Assembly (NCBI GenBank): GCA_017513135.1
Contig: JAFWDH010000022.1
Location: 369,632 to 433,631 of the forward strand
From: Oscillospiraceae bacterium
GTDB taxonomy: Bacteria > Bacillota > Clostridia > Oscillospirales > Ruminococcaceae
DNA: 64,000 nt
Direction of reading: 5' to 3'
Positions 45,578-54,664 of this stretch are shown one piece after another (the first letter of the stretch is position 1; each line of letters starts with the position of its first letter). The notes below the pieces were generated by a model, which saw only the letters and a list, made by a program, of their open reading frames with translations, was not told the origin of the DNA and ran no database searches. The translations under genes and the position numbers were made by a program.

Positions 45578-46446
45578 TTTTTCAAAACCACCATATTCTT
45601 CTCAAGCATATATAGAGGATGGTAGGACTGTTTCGCTTTTCTGAGTCCTTCGTCTCCCGCATCGTCCTCTCTGTTTATCAGTTCATAGTCAGCGGAGAGC
45701 ATCCGCGCAAAATCACGGTTTATAATGGCGTAGTCTCCCTCCGAGGTTCCAAGCGCTTTCTCCACATGAGTGCAGAAGACGCCTTCAGCAGTTTTTTCTC
45801 CGCAGCACCATGCAACGACCCTCCCGTTGCTCCTGATGAGCGCACCTGTCAGTCCAAGTTCATTGAACTCCTTCAGGCTGCCGGTAGAGCAGACATAATC
45901 GCTGCTGAGATCATCGCCGCTTCCACGCCTTTCGACATACCACGCGGAATTCATCGCCGCAACATCGGCGATATTGTCCGCAGTTATCATCTCGAACGTG
46001 TATCCGGGATTCTGTTTCTCGAATCGTGTACAGAAATTACGCTTTGAATGGTACCTCTTTCCGGAAAGAGTCGCCAGATCACTGCTGCGGTAAACGTATT
46101 CCGGGTCATCCTGCGCAGTCACGGATATGATCCTTCCGCCGAACGTGCTCTTAAGCAGTTCGGTCTCTTCTTTGGGAACACATACGAATCTTATCGTATC
46201 CCCGTCCTCTGACGGAAGCTCAGCGACAAGTTCAGTGAGATTGCACTGCCCGAGCGGCATCAGGAACGAACCGGAGTTTCCAAAGTTCACGACAGCGCTG
46301 TCTTTATAATACGCTATCTTTGTGTCAAATATGTTTCTGTAGAGGTAGATATTGGAAAAAGTGTACTCGCACCCGCGGTCTTTTTCTAAAAGCAAAGGCA
46401 GCAGTCTGTCCCTGTCCCCGATACTCACCTTTTGGAACTGCAGCAT
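45574..46446 (-). CDS. DUF2156 protein (LPG synthase C-terminal-like)
   Basis: 290 residues, soluble, of the GNAT-like fold seen in the C-terminal half of MprF-type aminoacyl-lipid synthases. Diagnostic are S-G-K-R-Y-H-S-K-R-N near residue 128 and N-R-E-D-D-A-G-D-E-G-L-R-K-A-K-Q-S-Y near the end. There is no membrane flippase domain, so it is the stand-alone form, for which transfer of an amino acid from charged tRNA is likely but unproven. Confidence 0.85.
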   Translation of the reverse strand: MLQFQKVSIGDRDRLLPLLLEKDRGCEYTFSNIYLYRNIFDTKIAYYKDSAVVNFGNSGSFLMPLGQCNLTELVAELPSEDGDTIRFVCVPKEETELLKSTFGGRIISVTAQDDPEYVYRSSDLATLSGKRYHSKRNFCTRFEKQNPGYTFEMITADNIADVAAMNSAWYVERRGSGDDLSSDYVCSTGSLKEFNELGLTGALIRSNGRVVAWCCGEKTAEGVFCTHVEKALGTSEGDYAIINRDFARMLSADYELINREDDAGDEGLRKAKQSYHPLYMLEKNMVVLKK

Positions 46447-46447
46447 T

Positions 46448-47119
46448 CTATATCTCCAAGTGATTCCTGGCGGCTTCCATGATCTTGCCGTGTATCTCTT
46501 CTATGGTCAGAATATGTCCGTCTCTGTCACAGTCTATCTTCTGCCATCCGAGTTCGTCAGCGCAGTAGAGAGCCGCCCTTCTGCATCGCTTCTGATACTC
46601 TTCATCTCTCTCGTGGATATCCTTCCTGCTCTCATCTCCGCCGTAACGCTTCTCCAGGAGCTTCATGGAGCACTCCTCACTCATATTGAGGAACAATACA
46701 AGATCAGGTCTCGGTATACCCATGAGTCTGTATTCAAAGTCTTCAAGCCAGTTCAGATAATCCTTCCACTGGCTCTCCGGTAACTTGCCCGTCTGGAACA
46801 CTTCGTTGGACGTTGTGTACCTGTCACATACGAACACTGTCCCGTTTTCATATTCCTTCTTCCATTCCGACCTGTAGTTGGCAAATCTGTCCACCGCGTA
46901 CAGCACGGATGCAGCATAACTGTCCACATCATCGGGATGATCTCCGAATTCTCCGTTAAGATACATCCTGACCGGCCCGCTTGACAGGGAACCGTAATCA
47001 GGGAAGGAAAGCTTTCTTACCCTGTGCCCCTCTTTGCGGAGCTCTTCAAAAAGGAGTCCGGACTGGGTAGCCTTTCCGCTCCCGTCCAATCCCTCTATGA
47101 CGATAAGCTTACCGTTCAT
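46448..47119 (-). CDS. tmk: Thymidylate kinase
   Basis: 223 residues. P-loop E-G-L-D-G-S-G-K-A-T, a D-R-Y block (C-D-R-Y-T-T-S-N) and a lid rich in Arg (E-K-R-Y-G-G-D-E-S-R-K-D). It converts dTMP to dTDP, directly downstream of the enzyme that makes dTMP: its start overlaps thyX by 11 nt. Confidence 0.93.
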   Translation of the reverse strand: MNGKLIVIEGLDGSGKATQSGLLFEELRKEGHRVRKLSFPDYGSLSSGPVRMYLNGEFGDHPDDVDSYAASVLYAVDRFANYRSEWKKEYENGTVFVCDRYTTSNEVFQTGKLPESQWKDYLNWLEDFEYRLMGIPRPDLVLFLNMSEECSMKLLEKRYGGDESRKDIHERDEEYQKRCRRAALYCADELGWQKIDCDRDGHILTIEEIHGKIMEAARNHLEI

Positions 47120-47894
47120 TGTCTATTTCTTCCTTAAGGCGTTTGTAGTATTCCTGCACCTCAGCAAACATACCGCAGGTCATCTTTCCCTCCGGACATC
47201 TGCCAAGAGCAACGCATGAAGGCCCTGAGGACTCGAACAGCGTAGGAGCCACCCTGTAGACCAGTTTGAGTATCTCGTCAGCGACCTGATGTATCTCCCA
47301 CTGGGCTCTGTTGCAGCATCTGATCATGAACAGGTGTCTGAGGCTCCTCACGTTCATGGTCATGACCATCTGCGTGGTGCATGCGTTCGGCAGCACGAAT
47401 CTGGCATCCTCGATAGCTCTCTTCTCAGCCTTGCTGGCAGCGCTCTTCGCGCTGAGTCCCTGCGCTACATACTCGGCAGTGTACTTCTCCTTGAGATGGT
47501 TCGTTATGGCGTCGTACGCCTCGGCGTCTCTCCGCATCGCTTCCTCGTAGACCCTGAGAGTTTCCGGGTCTTCACTAATGGCAGGCGGTGTCACGTATTC
47601 GAAGTTGTCCAGTCTCACGTATCTCTGGCTCTGGACACTGTATGAAGCGAGTCTGTGTCTGGTGATCTGAGCCAGAAAAGACCTTGATACGCCTTCTATC
47701 GCAAAGGTGAAGCTTGCGTGTTCAACCGGGCTCTCATGTCCCACCTCCGAGAGGGTCCTCACGAACCGCTCCGTCTTCTCCTCAGTCAGTCCCTCCATTA
47801 GGGTATCGACGTCAGAATCGGAATAGCAGAGCTTTGCCGCTCCGGCAACTACCTTTTCAGGCATGGCTGTATAAGCCAGCAGATGTACTTTCAT
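47109..47894 (-). CDS. thyX: Flavin-dependent thymidylate synthase ThyX
   Basis: 261 residues. The ThyX motif R-H-R-x-x-S-x-x-x-x-S-Q-R is at residues 79-91. It methylates dUMP with methylene-tetrahydrofolate, FAD and NADPH, so a ThyA enzyme is not needed. It overlaps pcrA by 4 nt and tmk by 11 nt, which couples dTMP synthesis and phosphorylation. Confidence 0.97.
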   Translation of the reverse strand: MKVHLLAYTAMPEKVVAGAAKLCYSDSDVDTLMEGLTEEKTERFVRTLSEVGHESPVEHASFTFAIEGVSRSFLAQITRHRLASYSVQSQRYVRLDNFEYVTPPAISEDPETLRVYEEAMRRDAEAYDAITNHLKEKYTAEYVAQGLSAKSAASKAEKRAIEDARFVLPNACTTQMVMTMNVRSLRHLFMIRCCNRAQWEIHQVADEILKLVYRVAPTLFESSGPSCVALGRCPEGKMTCGMFAEVQEYYKRLKEEIDNER

Positions 47895-50362
47895 TTATCT
47901 CCTCCCGATACCTTCTTCATCGGCGCAAAATTGGCCATCGTCTTCTTTCTTCCGCAGCTTTCAAAGTTCACTTCGACCAGACTGTCGTTTCCGACCGGAG
48001 TGACGGATATGACGACTCCCTTTCCGAACATTCTGTGTTCCACGGAGTCTCCCGGCGCATAGGACTCAGCTGCGGAGGCAGCTGTCCTGAGAGGCACCGA
48101 AGATATCCTGGATCTCAGTTCCTCAGGCTGCGTGCGCGGTTTCTGCCTGTTCAGATTATCGCGTCTAACGGAAAAACCGTCGTTCCTTCGCGGATCACTG
48201 CGGAACGCACCTGAATTGAGATTGCCGAATGCGTTTGCCCTGGCATAGTCCCCGTCCAGATAGCTCTTCCGTTCCTCCCCGCCTGTCTCGGTGACATATC
48301 TTCTGTCCGCTTCCTCAAGGAATCTGGATCCCCTGTTTCGCCTCGTATAGCCGTATAACATCCTGACTGAAGTGTGAGTCATGTGAAGTTCTTTTTTCGC
48401 CCTGGTCATGCCGACATAAGCAAGTCTTCTTTCTTCCTCCACGTCTCTTTCGTCCGTATTGCGTTCAGACGGGAATATGCCTTCCTCCATGCCTACGAGG
48501 TATACATAGTCGAATTCCAGGCCTTTTGCCGAGTGTACGGTCATAAGTGAGACCCTGTCGTCGTTCTCATTGTAGTCATCCATATTGGAATACAGAGCCA
48601 GTTCCTCCAGAAATGCGGCAAGATCCCCGTCCGGATGGTCCTTCTCATAGAGCATAACGGTAGACAGGAACTCGTTCACGTTTTCCAGTCTGGCCTCATT
48701 GTCACTGCCCGGCTCCATCAGCATCTCTCTGTATCCGCTTATGTCCAGCAGCTGCTCGACGAATCCGCTCAGGGAATCCTCGGCGTACGCATCGCAGAGT
48801 TTTGTGTACATCTCCATGAATCTGTTTATGGCCGGAAGGGCCCTGGAAAGTGACGGGTACTCGGAAGCGTTCGCCATGATCTCCATCATGGACACTCCAA
48901 CTCCCGCAGCAATCTGTTCTATATTGTCCACAGTGGTACTGCCGATCTTTCTGGCCGGCTTGTTGATGATCCTCTTAAGCCTGAGGTCGTCGGACGGCTG
49001 ACTCACTATCGCCATATAGCTCATAACATCCTTGATCTCAGCCCTGTCGAAGAATCTCAGAGCTCCGACTATCTTGTAAGGCACCCCTGTGCGCATGAAA
49101 TAGGTCTCGAAGGCATTGCTCTGCGCGTTCGTGCGGTAAAGCACGGCATGCGCTGAGAACGGTACACCGTTCTTGCGGTGCTTCATCAGGTCCTGCGCCA
49201 CGAATGCTGCTTCCGATGTCTCGTCGTCACACAGCCTTATCTCGACTTTCTCGCCGTCTTCCGCGTCGGTCCACAGCTCCTTTCCCTTGCGCTCACGGTT
49301 ATTGCGTATGACCGAATTGGCGCAGTTCAGAATATTTCCCGTGGATCTGTAGTTCTGCTCAAGCCTTATTACCTTGGCCGGCGCAAAATCTTTCTCGAAC
49401 CTGAGTATGTTCTCTATGTTCGCGCCTCTGAAGCTGTATATCGACTGGTCGTCATCACCGACAGCAAATACATTGTTGTCATCATTGGTGAGCAGCTTCA
49501 CCAGCCTGTACTGAGCGTGGCTGGTATCCTGATACTCATCCACCATGATGAACCTGAACCTGTTATGGTAATAATCCCTGACGTCAGGATTCTCCTCCAG
49601 AAGTCTGACCGTGAAATAGATCAGGTCATCGAAATCGAATGCCCCAGCGTCCTTAAGCTTCTTCTGGTAGCGCGAGTAAGCTTTAAGCACGGTGTCGGTC
49701 GAAGCGTCATACATATGCGTGTTTCTGTACTCTTCCTCCGTCATCATATAATCCTTGATCACGGAGAACCTGCCCGCCAGCATCCTCGGAGGATAGAATT
49801 TGTCATTGATGCCGAGATCTTTGCAGACGTCCTTAATCACGCGTTCCGAATCATCCGAGTCGTATATAGTGAAGTTCTGCGGCCATCCCAGGCGTTCCGC
49901 ATCCCTGCGGAGGAATCTCACACAGGCTGAGTGAAAAGTGGACGCAAAAACGTCGTTCCCGTCCTCACCCACGGCGGAAACGATCCTCTCCTTAAGCTGA
50001 GAGGCTGCTTTATTCGTAAATGTGATAGCAAGTATGTTCCAAGGCCTGATATTCCCGGTACGCAGCTTGACTGCCAGATCGCCGGAAGGTCTGCCTCCGT
50101 CCTTTATGAGACGTTCAAGCTCCTCTATATCATCCTGCGTCGGTTCAGGCCAGATGACCTCTGACTCATACGCGTCCCCGAACCTGAGCAGGTTCATGAT
50201 GCGGTTGATTATTACGGTCGTCTTTCCGCTGCCCGCACCGGCAAGCACCAGCGCAGCGCCGTTTATGCTCATAGCCGCCTTCAGCTGCTCAGGGTTAAGG
50301 CCGCCGAACTGACTTTCTATATACTGTTTTCTGAGCTGAATAAATCTCTCGGCGATACCCAT
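47891..50362 (-). CDS. pcrA: ATP-dependent DNA helicase PcrA/UvrD
   Basis: 823 residues, SF1A helicase. Q-motif L-N-P-E-Q, Walker A A-G-A-G-S-G-K-T-T (~42-50), Walker B V-D-E-Y-Q-D, G-D-D-D-Q-S-I-Y-S-F-R-G-A, and T-V-H-S-A-K-G-L-E-F plus V-G-M-T-R-A-K in domain 2. A Tudor-like RNA-polymerase-binding C-terminus is suggested by G-D-S-V-E-H-R-M-F-G-K-G-V-V. It removes RecA and polymerase from DNA and helps repair. First gene of the nine-gene run. Confidence 0.96.
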   Translation of the reverse strand: MGIAERFIQLRKQYIESQFGGLNPEQLKAAMSINGAALVLAGAGSGKTTVIINRIMNLLRFGDAYESEVIWPEPTQDDIEELERLIKDGGRPSGDLAVKLRTGNIRPWNILAITFTNKAASQLKERIVSAVGEDGNDVFASTFHSACVRFLRRDAERLGWPQNFTIYDSDDSERVIKDVCKDLGINDKFYPPRMLAGRFSVIKDYMMTEEEYRNTHMYDASTDTVLKAYSRYQKKLKDAGAFDFDDLIYFTVRLLEENPDVRDYYHNRFRFIMVDEYQDTSHAQYRLVKLLTNDDNNVFAVGDDDQSIYSFRGANIENILRFEKDFAPAKVIRLEQNYRSTGNILNCANSVIRNNRERKGKELWTDAEDGEKVEIRLCDDETSEAAFVAQDLMKHRKNGVPFSAHAVLYRTNAQSNAFETYFMRTGVPYKIVGALRFFDRAEIKDVMSYMAIVSQPSDDLRLKRIINKPARKIGSTTVDNIEQIAAGVGVSMMEIMANASEYPSLSRALPAINRFMEMYTKLCDAYAEDSLSGFVEQLLDISGYREMLMEPGSDNEARLENVNEFLSTVMLYEKDHPDGDLAAFLEELALYSNMDDYNENDDRVSLMTVHSAKGLEFDYVYLVGMEEGIFPSERNTDERDVEEERRLAYVGMTRAKKELHMTHTSVRMLYGYTRRNRGSRFLEEADRRYVTETGGEERKSYLDGDYARANAFGNLNSGAFRSDPRRNDGFSVRRDNLNRQKPRTQPEELRSRISSVPLRTAASAAESYAPGDSVEHRMFGKGVVISVTPVGNDSLVEVNFESCGRKKTMANFAPMKKVSGGDK

Positions 50363-50398
50363 AAATACCCTTCCTCAGCTGTGTCTGTTCACCTGTCT

Positions 50399-50427
50399 AT
50401 TCTATCACATTCAGTCTTTCTTCTCCA
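50399..50427 (-). promoter_or_regulatory. Promoter of the pcrA-thyX-tmk run
   Basis: An extended -10 (TGA-TAGAAT) with a TGGAGA-like -35 at 17 bp on the minus strand, about 40 nt upstream of the pcrA ATG. Moderate match. Confidence 0.5.
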
Positions 50428-50459
50428 TTCGGGAGCGGTTCCGCCGCCGACCTCAGTAC

Positions 50460-50487
50460 AGAGAAAACAGGTGCCGAAGCACCTGTT
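50460..50487 (-). terminator. Intrinsic terminator of glnN
   Basis: AACAGGTGC-TTCG-GCACCTGTT, a 9-bp stem capped by the stable TTCG tetraloop, followed by TTCTC on the minus strand. Confidence 0.85.
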
Positions 50488-50506
50488 CCATTCTGCATTT
50501 TCCGTT

Positions 50507-52603
50507 TCAGTCAGTGCTGTATAGCAATCCGGCGTAGGTCGGGAAAGGCCAGTTCTTTGACCCTACAAGGGTCTCTGCCCTGTCACACAGATCTCTCAGC
50601 CTTCTCATTCCGGGTATCACGCTGTCGCGGACGATCTCAGCCTTCTCTTCGTTCATAAGGGCGGAATTCTCTTTATCGGCAGCTTCTTCCAGCTCTCCCA
50701 CCGCGCGGAATATCCTGTCAGCCGTCTCTGAAAGCTCCGAGATGACGGTCTTCTCATATTCGCAGCTGAGATCTCCGACCACCCTGATCTTGTCCAGAGC
50801 AGTCCTCGCGATGGATTCCTCAAATTCGGCAATAGCGGGAAGTATCTCCCTCCTGACCATCTGGATCATGGTGTTTGCCTCGATCATCTCCGTCTTGGAA
50901 TAATTCTCCAGCAGTATCTCACATCTGGACCTGAGTTCCCTCTCACTGTAGACGCCGTGTCTGGACAGCATCCTGATATTCTTCTCATCCAGAAGATGCG
51001 GCATGCAGTCCGCCGTGGTGGGGTAGTTCGTCAACCCGCGCTCCTGTGTTGCTTCCCTGATCCAGCTCTCGTCATATCCGTTTCCGCTGAACAGGATCCT
51101 GCCGTGCTCCGTGACGGTGTGCTTTATCAGCCCGTGAAGCGCCTCTCTGAGGTCCTCTTCCTTCTCCAGATAATCGGCATATATCCTCAGCGATTCAGCG
51201 ACGGCTGTGTTCAGCATTATGTTCGCGCTTGCGAGCGACCCCGCGGATCCCGGCATTCTGAACTCAAATTTGTTTCCCGTGAACGCAAACGGCGAAGTTC
51301 TGTTCCTGTCGGTGGAGTCCTTCGGAAGATCCGGCAGCGAATCCACGCCGAGCTTGATAGTCTCAGAATCCACGCCCAGATACTCTTCATCATTCTCAAA
51401 AGCTTTAAGTACGCCGCTCAGCTCATCACCCAGGAAGACTGACACTATGGCGGGAGGAGCCTCATTTGCCCCCAGCCTGTGATCGTTTCCGGCAGTGGCT
51501 ACCGATATTCTCAGCAGATCCTGATAATCGTCAACAGCCTTTATCACTGCGCAGAGGAACAGCAGGAACTGCGCGTTCTCATACGGTGTCGCGCCGGGCG
51601 CCAGAAGATTTATGCCTGTATCGGTCGAGATGGACCAGTTATTATGCTTTCCTGATCCGTTCACGCCCTCAAAAGGCTTCTCATGCAGAAGACAGACCAG
51701 CCCGTGCCTTCTTGCTACAGTACCCATGATCTCCATGGTCAGCTGGTTGTGGTCAATAGCTATATTAGCCCTTGAATAGACGGGAGCCAGTTCGTGCTGT
51801 GACGGAGCAGTCTCGTTGTGCTCCGTTTTCGCCATGATCCCAAGCTTCCACAGTTCCCTGTTAAGGTCCTCCATATACTCCGCAACTCTGGGCTTTATAG
51901 CCCCGAAGTAGTGGTCGTCCATCTCCTGTCCTTTGGGAGGCTTTGACCCGAACAGTGTCCTTCCGCAGATCACCAGGTCGCTGCGTTTCTTGTACATATC
52001 CCGGTCCAGCAGAAAGTATTCCTGCTCCGCTCCGACGCTGGGCAGGACCCTCTTGACCTCATCGTGTCCGAAAAGCCTGAGTATGCGCAGCGCCTGTCTG
52101 TTGAGCGCTTCCATAGACCTCAGAAGCGGTGTTTTCTGGTCCAGAGCCTCGCCCCCATAAGAGCAGAAGGCTGTCGGAATGCAAAGTGTATTGCCCTTTA
52201 TGAAAGCGTAGGATGTAGGATCCCACGCCGTATAGCCTCTGGCTTCAAAGGTCGCTCTCAGGCCGCCGGAAGGCAGGCTTGAAGCGTCAGGTTCACCTTT
52301 GATGAGTTCTGAGCCGGAAAACTCCATTATCACCCCGCCGTCATCGCCGGCAGCGAGAAAACTGTCATGCTTCTCAGCCGTGATCCCGGTCAGAGGCTGG
52401 AACCAGTGAGTGTAATGCGTTGCTCCCTTGCTTATCGCCCAGTCCTTCATGGCGGAGGCAACAGCATTGGCGACGGATATATCGAGTTCCGCACCCTCAT
52501 CAATGGTTTTTCTCAGTGAAGCGTAAACTTCATCAGAGAGAGATCCTTTCATGACTTTGTCATCAAAGACAAGACTTCCGAAATAATCCGTTACAGATTC
52601 CAT
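50507..52603 (-). CDS. glnN: Type III glutamine synthetase
   Basis: 698 residues from ATG at 52603 (AGGTGATG upstream); an earlier ATG at 52636 lies inside a terminator hairpin. GSIII hallmarks: N-terminal [13 protein letters not shown], catalytic V-G-A-E-Q-E-Y-F-L (Glu ligands), [13 protein letters not shown] and [10 protein letters not shown]. It makes glutamine from glutamate, ammonia and ATP as a dodecamer of ~75-kDa chains. Transcription must pass the hairpin just upstream, which suggests attenuation. Confidence 0.97.
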   Translation of the reverse strand: MESVTDYFGSLVFDDKVMKGSLSDEVYASLRKTIDEGAELDISVANAVASAMKDWAISKGATHYTHWFQPLTGITAEKHDSFLAAGDDGGVIMEFSGSELIKGEPDASSLPSGGLRATFEARGYTAWDPTSYAFIKGNTLCIPTAFCSYGGEALDQKTPLLRSMEALNRQALRILRLFGHDEVKRVLPSVGAEQEYFLLDRDMYKKRSDLVICGRTLFGSKPPKGQEMDDHYFGAIKPRVAEYMEDLNRELWKLGIMAKTEHNETAPSQHELAPVYSRANIAIDHNQLTMEIMGTVARRHGLVCLLHEKPFEGVNGSGKHNNWSISTDTGINLLAPGATPYENAQFLLFLCAVIKAVDDYQDLLRISVATAGNDHRLGANEAPPAIVSVFLGDELSGVLKAFENDEEYLGVDSETIKLGVDSLPDLPKDSTDRNRTSPFAFTGNKFEFRMPGSAGSLASANIMLNTAVAESLRIYADYLEKEEDLREALHGLIKHTVTEHGRILFSGNGYDESWIREATQERGLTNYPTTADCMPHLLDEKNIRMLSRHGVYSERELRSRCEILLENYSKTEMIEANTMIQMVRREILPAIAEFEESIARTALDKIRVVGDLSCEYEKTVISELSETADRIFRAVGELEEAADKENSALMNEEKAEIVRDSVIPGMRRLRDLCDRAETLVGSKNWPFPTYAGLLYSTD

Positions 52604-52617
52604 ATCATCACCTGTAC

Positions 52618-52650
52618 AAAAAAGACGGGGGATCATACCGATCCTCCGTC
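52618..52650 (-). terminator. Terminator/attenuator immediately upstream of glnN
   Basis: GACGGAGGATC pairs with GATCCCCCGTC (one A-C mismatch) around GGTAT and is followed by TTTTTT on the minus strand. Only 14 nt separate the T-run from the glnN ATG, too little for another promoter, so glnN expression depends on read-through or anti-termination. Confidence 0.8.
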
Positions 52651-52671
52651 AGGAAAATTCTGATAAACTCC

Positions 52672-52896
52672 TCAGAAAGGTCTGGTATTCTCCAATAATC
52701 CTGCCATGCTCCAGGCAGACCTTCCTGTTCTCTGCTGTCGTCTGACGCTCATGACTCTCGCGCCTTCGCCGAACATGCAGTATACCGCAGCTGATATGGC
52801 GGCAATCACTTCACCGGGAATCGAAGTGCTGACTGCACTCACTTCTTCCTTGACTTCAACGGCTTCTGTCTTCTTCTTTCTGCTGAAAAGGCCCAT
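52672..52896 (-). CDS. Small OadG-like protein
   Basis: 74 residues. Lys-rich N-terminus, a short hydrophobic helix (~28-44, I-P-G-E-V-I-A-A-I-S-A-A-V-Y), then a basic stretch and a W-S-M-A-G-L-L-E-N-T-R-P-F end. This helix-basic-aromatic layout is that of gamma/delta subunit tails of sodium-pumping decarboxylases, but no decarboxylase alpha or beta gene is nearby. It lies between a promoter and the glnN attenuator. Function unknown; it may be a recycled subunit fragment or a leader-encoded protein. Confidence 0.6.
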   Translation of the reverse strand: MGLFSRKKKTEAVEVKEEVSAVSTSIPGEVIAAISAAVYCMFGEGARVMSVRRQQRTGRSAWSMAGLLENTRPF

Positions 52897-52926
52897 AGTA
52901 TCACCTCGGTTTTTCGTTCAAGGTAT

Positions 52927-52955
52927 AGTATGGCACAGATCAGGCAGCAAATCAA
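52927..52955 (-). promoter_or_regulatory. Candidate promoter of the OadG-like gene and glnN
   Basis: TTGATT, 17 bp, CATACT on the minus strand, about 20 nt before the ribosome binding site AGGTGAT of the small gene. Moderate match; no other candidate lies upstream of glnN. Confidence 0.5.
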
Positions 52956-53000
52956 TCATTCTTTGCAGTATGACAGGATATGTCCAAAACAGCTGGTCAT

Positions 53001-53039
53001 TTTAAAACAGGCAGTCGTGTACATACACGTCTGCCTGTT
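53001..53039 (-). terminator. Intrinsic terminator of the carboxylesterase gene
   Basis: AACAGGCAG and CTGCCTGTT close over an inner CGTGTA-TACACG stem, followed by TTTTAAAA on the minus strand. Confidence 0.85.
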
Positions 53040-53046
53040 CGATTCT

Positions 53047-54597
53047 TTATTTCGATGAATACGGATTAGCCTTGTGCCAGTCTATGCTCCAGTCAACAAT
53101 GAACTTGATCACCGGGTTCCTTTCTGTCCTCATATGCACGGTATCTCCGAAATACATCTCGTACGGTGCATCAAGGGTATAAGGTCTCCACTCCGGCATC
53201 GGCGTGCCGTCATTATCAAGCCCGTTGGGGTCACCGTTCTTGGCAAAGTTGGTCCAGTAGTTGCACATCTTCCGGGCGAGATCGTAATGCTTGCCCTGGA
53301 AGGGTCTCCAGCACTTTGCCAGTGTCTCAAACACGAACCACAGGTCGCTGGAATGGAATGCGCCGGCATTGTCTCCCGGCATCTCTCCGTCGAAGGTATA
53401 TCCGTAGATGGGGTCGTTGCCCATCCTGGCATTATACTCCTCCCAGATCGCGCTTCCCACTTCCTGCAGCGGCACACACAGCAGATCCATTGAATGCTCA
53501 TAGTCTCCCTTATCGAACTCGATAAGTTTCAGGAACTCATCCGCTCTGTCCTCATAGCGGTCTTCCACGTACTTTTTCAGACTATCCATATCGTTGACCC
53601 CGAAAGGAGGCCTGCGGAAGTCGTTCGTCGTATGACCTGCTATGACAGGGACCATCTGGCGCTCGTTCTTCAGCTGTGCCTCAGTCCAGTCAGTATCAAG
53701 GAACCATCCGTCTGTGAAATGGGTGAACGGGAATCTCGGGGAATCAGGCAGCCTCATGAACTCAAGAGCTTTCTTCATCAGCTCTTCAGCTGGTATCTCC
53801 CTCATCTGTGCAAAATTCTCGCACCCGAGGAACTTCTGGAACTTTACTCCGATCGCTTCCTGTTCCTCACGGGTATTATTCGGTCTGCTCTTGCCTTCCC
53901 GTATTCCGCCGCCGGACATGACGATGCACCTGTTGAAAAGTCCGACTGACCTCTTTGAGACAAGATGAGCGAGTATGCTTCCGGCTCCTGCCGACTGTCC
54001 GAACACTGTCACATTGTCGGGATCCCCGCCGAATGCAGCAATGTTCCTCTTGACCCACTGGAACGCAGCTCTCTGATCCAGGAAGCCGAAGTTGCCGTTC
54101 GGTCCGTCAGGATCCTCAGCTGTGAGTTCAGGATGTGCCAGCCATGCGAACACATTGAGCCTGTATGCGATAGATACAAGGATGACTCCTCTGCGGGCTA
54201 TCCTCTCTCCATCGAATTCCATCTCTGCGGTGTATCCGTTGTTGAACGCTCCTCCGTAGATCCAGATCATTACCGGCAGCTTTTCATCTGCGGATTTCGC
54301 AGGCGTCCAAACATTGAGGTAAAGGCTGTCCTCACTGATCGGTATGCTTGAATCAACATGCCATTCTTTTGTATAGATATCGTTCGGATTGAGACCGGGA
54401 GTCTCCTGCATTGATATAGGCGCAAATCTGGAGCAGTCCCTTACTCCTTCCCAGTTCTCTGCAGGCTGCGGGGCTTTCCAGCGAAGCGGTCCGACCGGAG
54501 GCGCGGCATAGGGTATCCCCTTGAAAGCCGTGATCCTGGGATCACCTGCAGGTATACCGAGAAGCTTTCCGTTCTCAACTGTTACTTCTCTGAGCAT
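53047..54597 (-). CDS. Type B carboxylesterase family protein
   Basis: 516 residues from the second of two in-frame ATGs (GGAGA, 8 nt); the other is two codons upstream. Cholinesterase/para-nitrobenzyl esterase fold: F-K-G-I-P-Y-A-A-P-P at the start, S-E-D-S-L-Y-L-N-V-W, nucleophile elbow F-G-Q-S-A-G-A-G and a late G-A-F-H-S-S-D-L with the probable catalytic His. No signal peptide, so intracellular. It is separated from the DhaK-like gene by a terminator directly ahead of its ribosome binding site. Confidence 0.9.
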   Translation of the reverse strand: MLREVTVENGKLLGIPAGDPRITAFKGIPYAAPPVGPLRWKAPQPAENWEGVRDCSRFAPISMQETPGLNPNDIYTKEWHVDSSIPISEDSLYLNVWTPAKSADEKLPVMIWIYGGAFNNGYTAEMEFDGERIARRGVILVSIAYRLNVFAWLAHPELTAEDPDGPNGNFGFLDQRAAFQWVKRNIAAFGGDPDNVTVFGQSAGAGSILAHLVSKRSVGLFNRCIVMSGGGIREGKSRPNNTREEQEAIGVKFQKFLGCENFAQMREIPAEELMKKALEFMRLPDSPRFPFTHFTDGWFLDTDWTEAQLKNERQMVPVIAGHTTNDFRRPPFGVNDMDSLKKYVEDRYEDRADEFLKLIEFDKGDYEHSMDLLCVPLQEVGSAIWEEYNARMGNDPIYGYTFDGEMPGDNAGAFHSSDLWFVFETLAKCWRPFQGKHYDLARKMCNYWTNFAKNGDPNGLDNDGTPMPEWRPYTLDAPYEMYFGDTVHMRTERNPVIKFIVDWSIDWHKANPYSSK

Positions 54598-54611
54598 TGT
54601 CATTCTCCTGT

Positions 54612-54650
54612 CAAAAAATGTCGGGGCCGGTCATCCTGGGATGACCGGCC
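54612..54650 (-). terminator. Terminator directly ahead of the carboxylesterase ribosome binding site
   Basis: GGCCGGTCATCC-CA-GGATGACCGGCC, 12 perfect pairs, then CCGACATTTTTT on the minus strand. The esterase start is about 10-15 nt further on, so its transcription probably comes from read-through from the DhaK-like gene. Confidence 0.85.
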
Positions 54651-54664
54651 TCCGCTGAGTTGCA

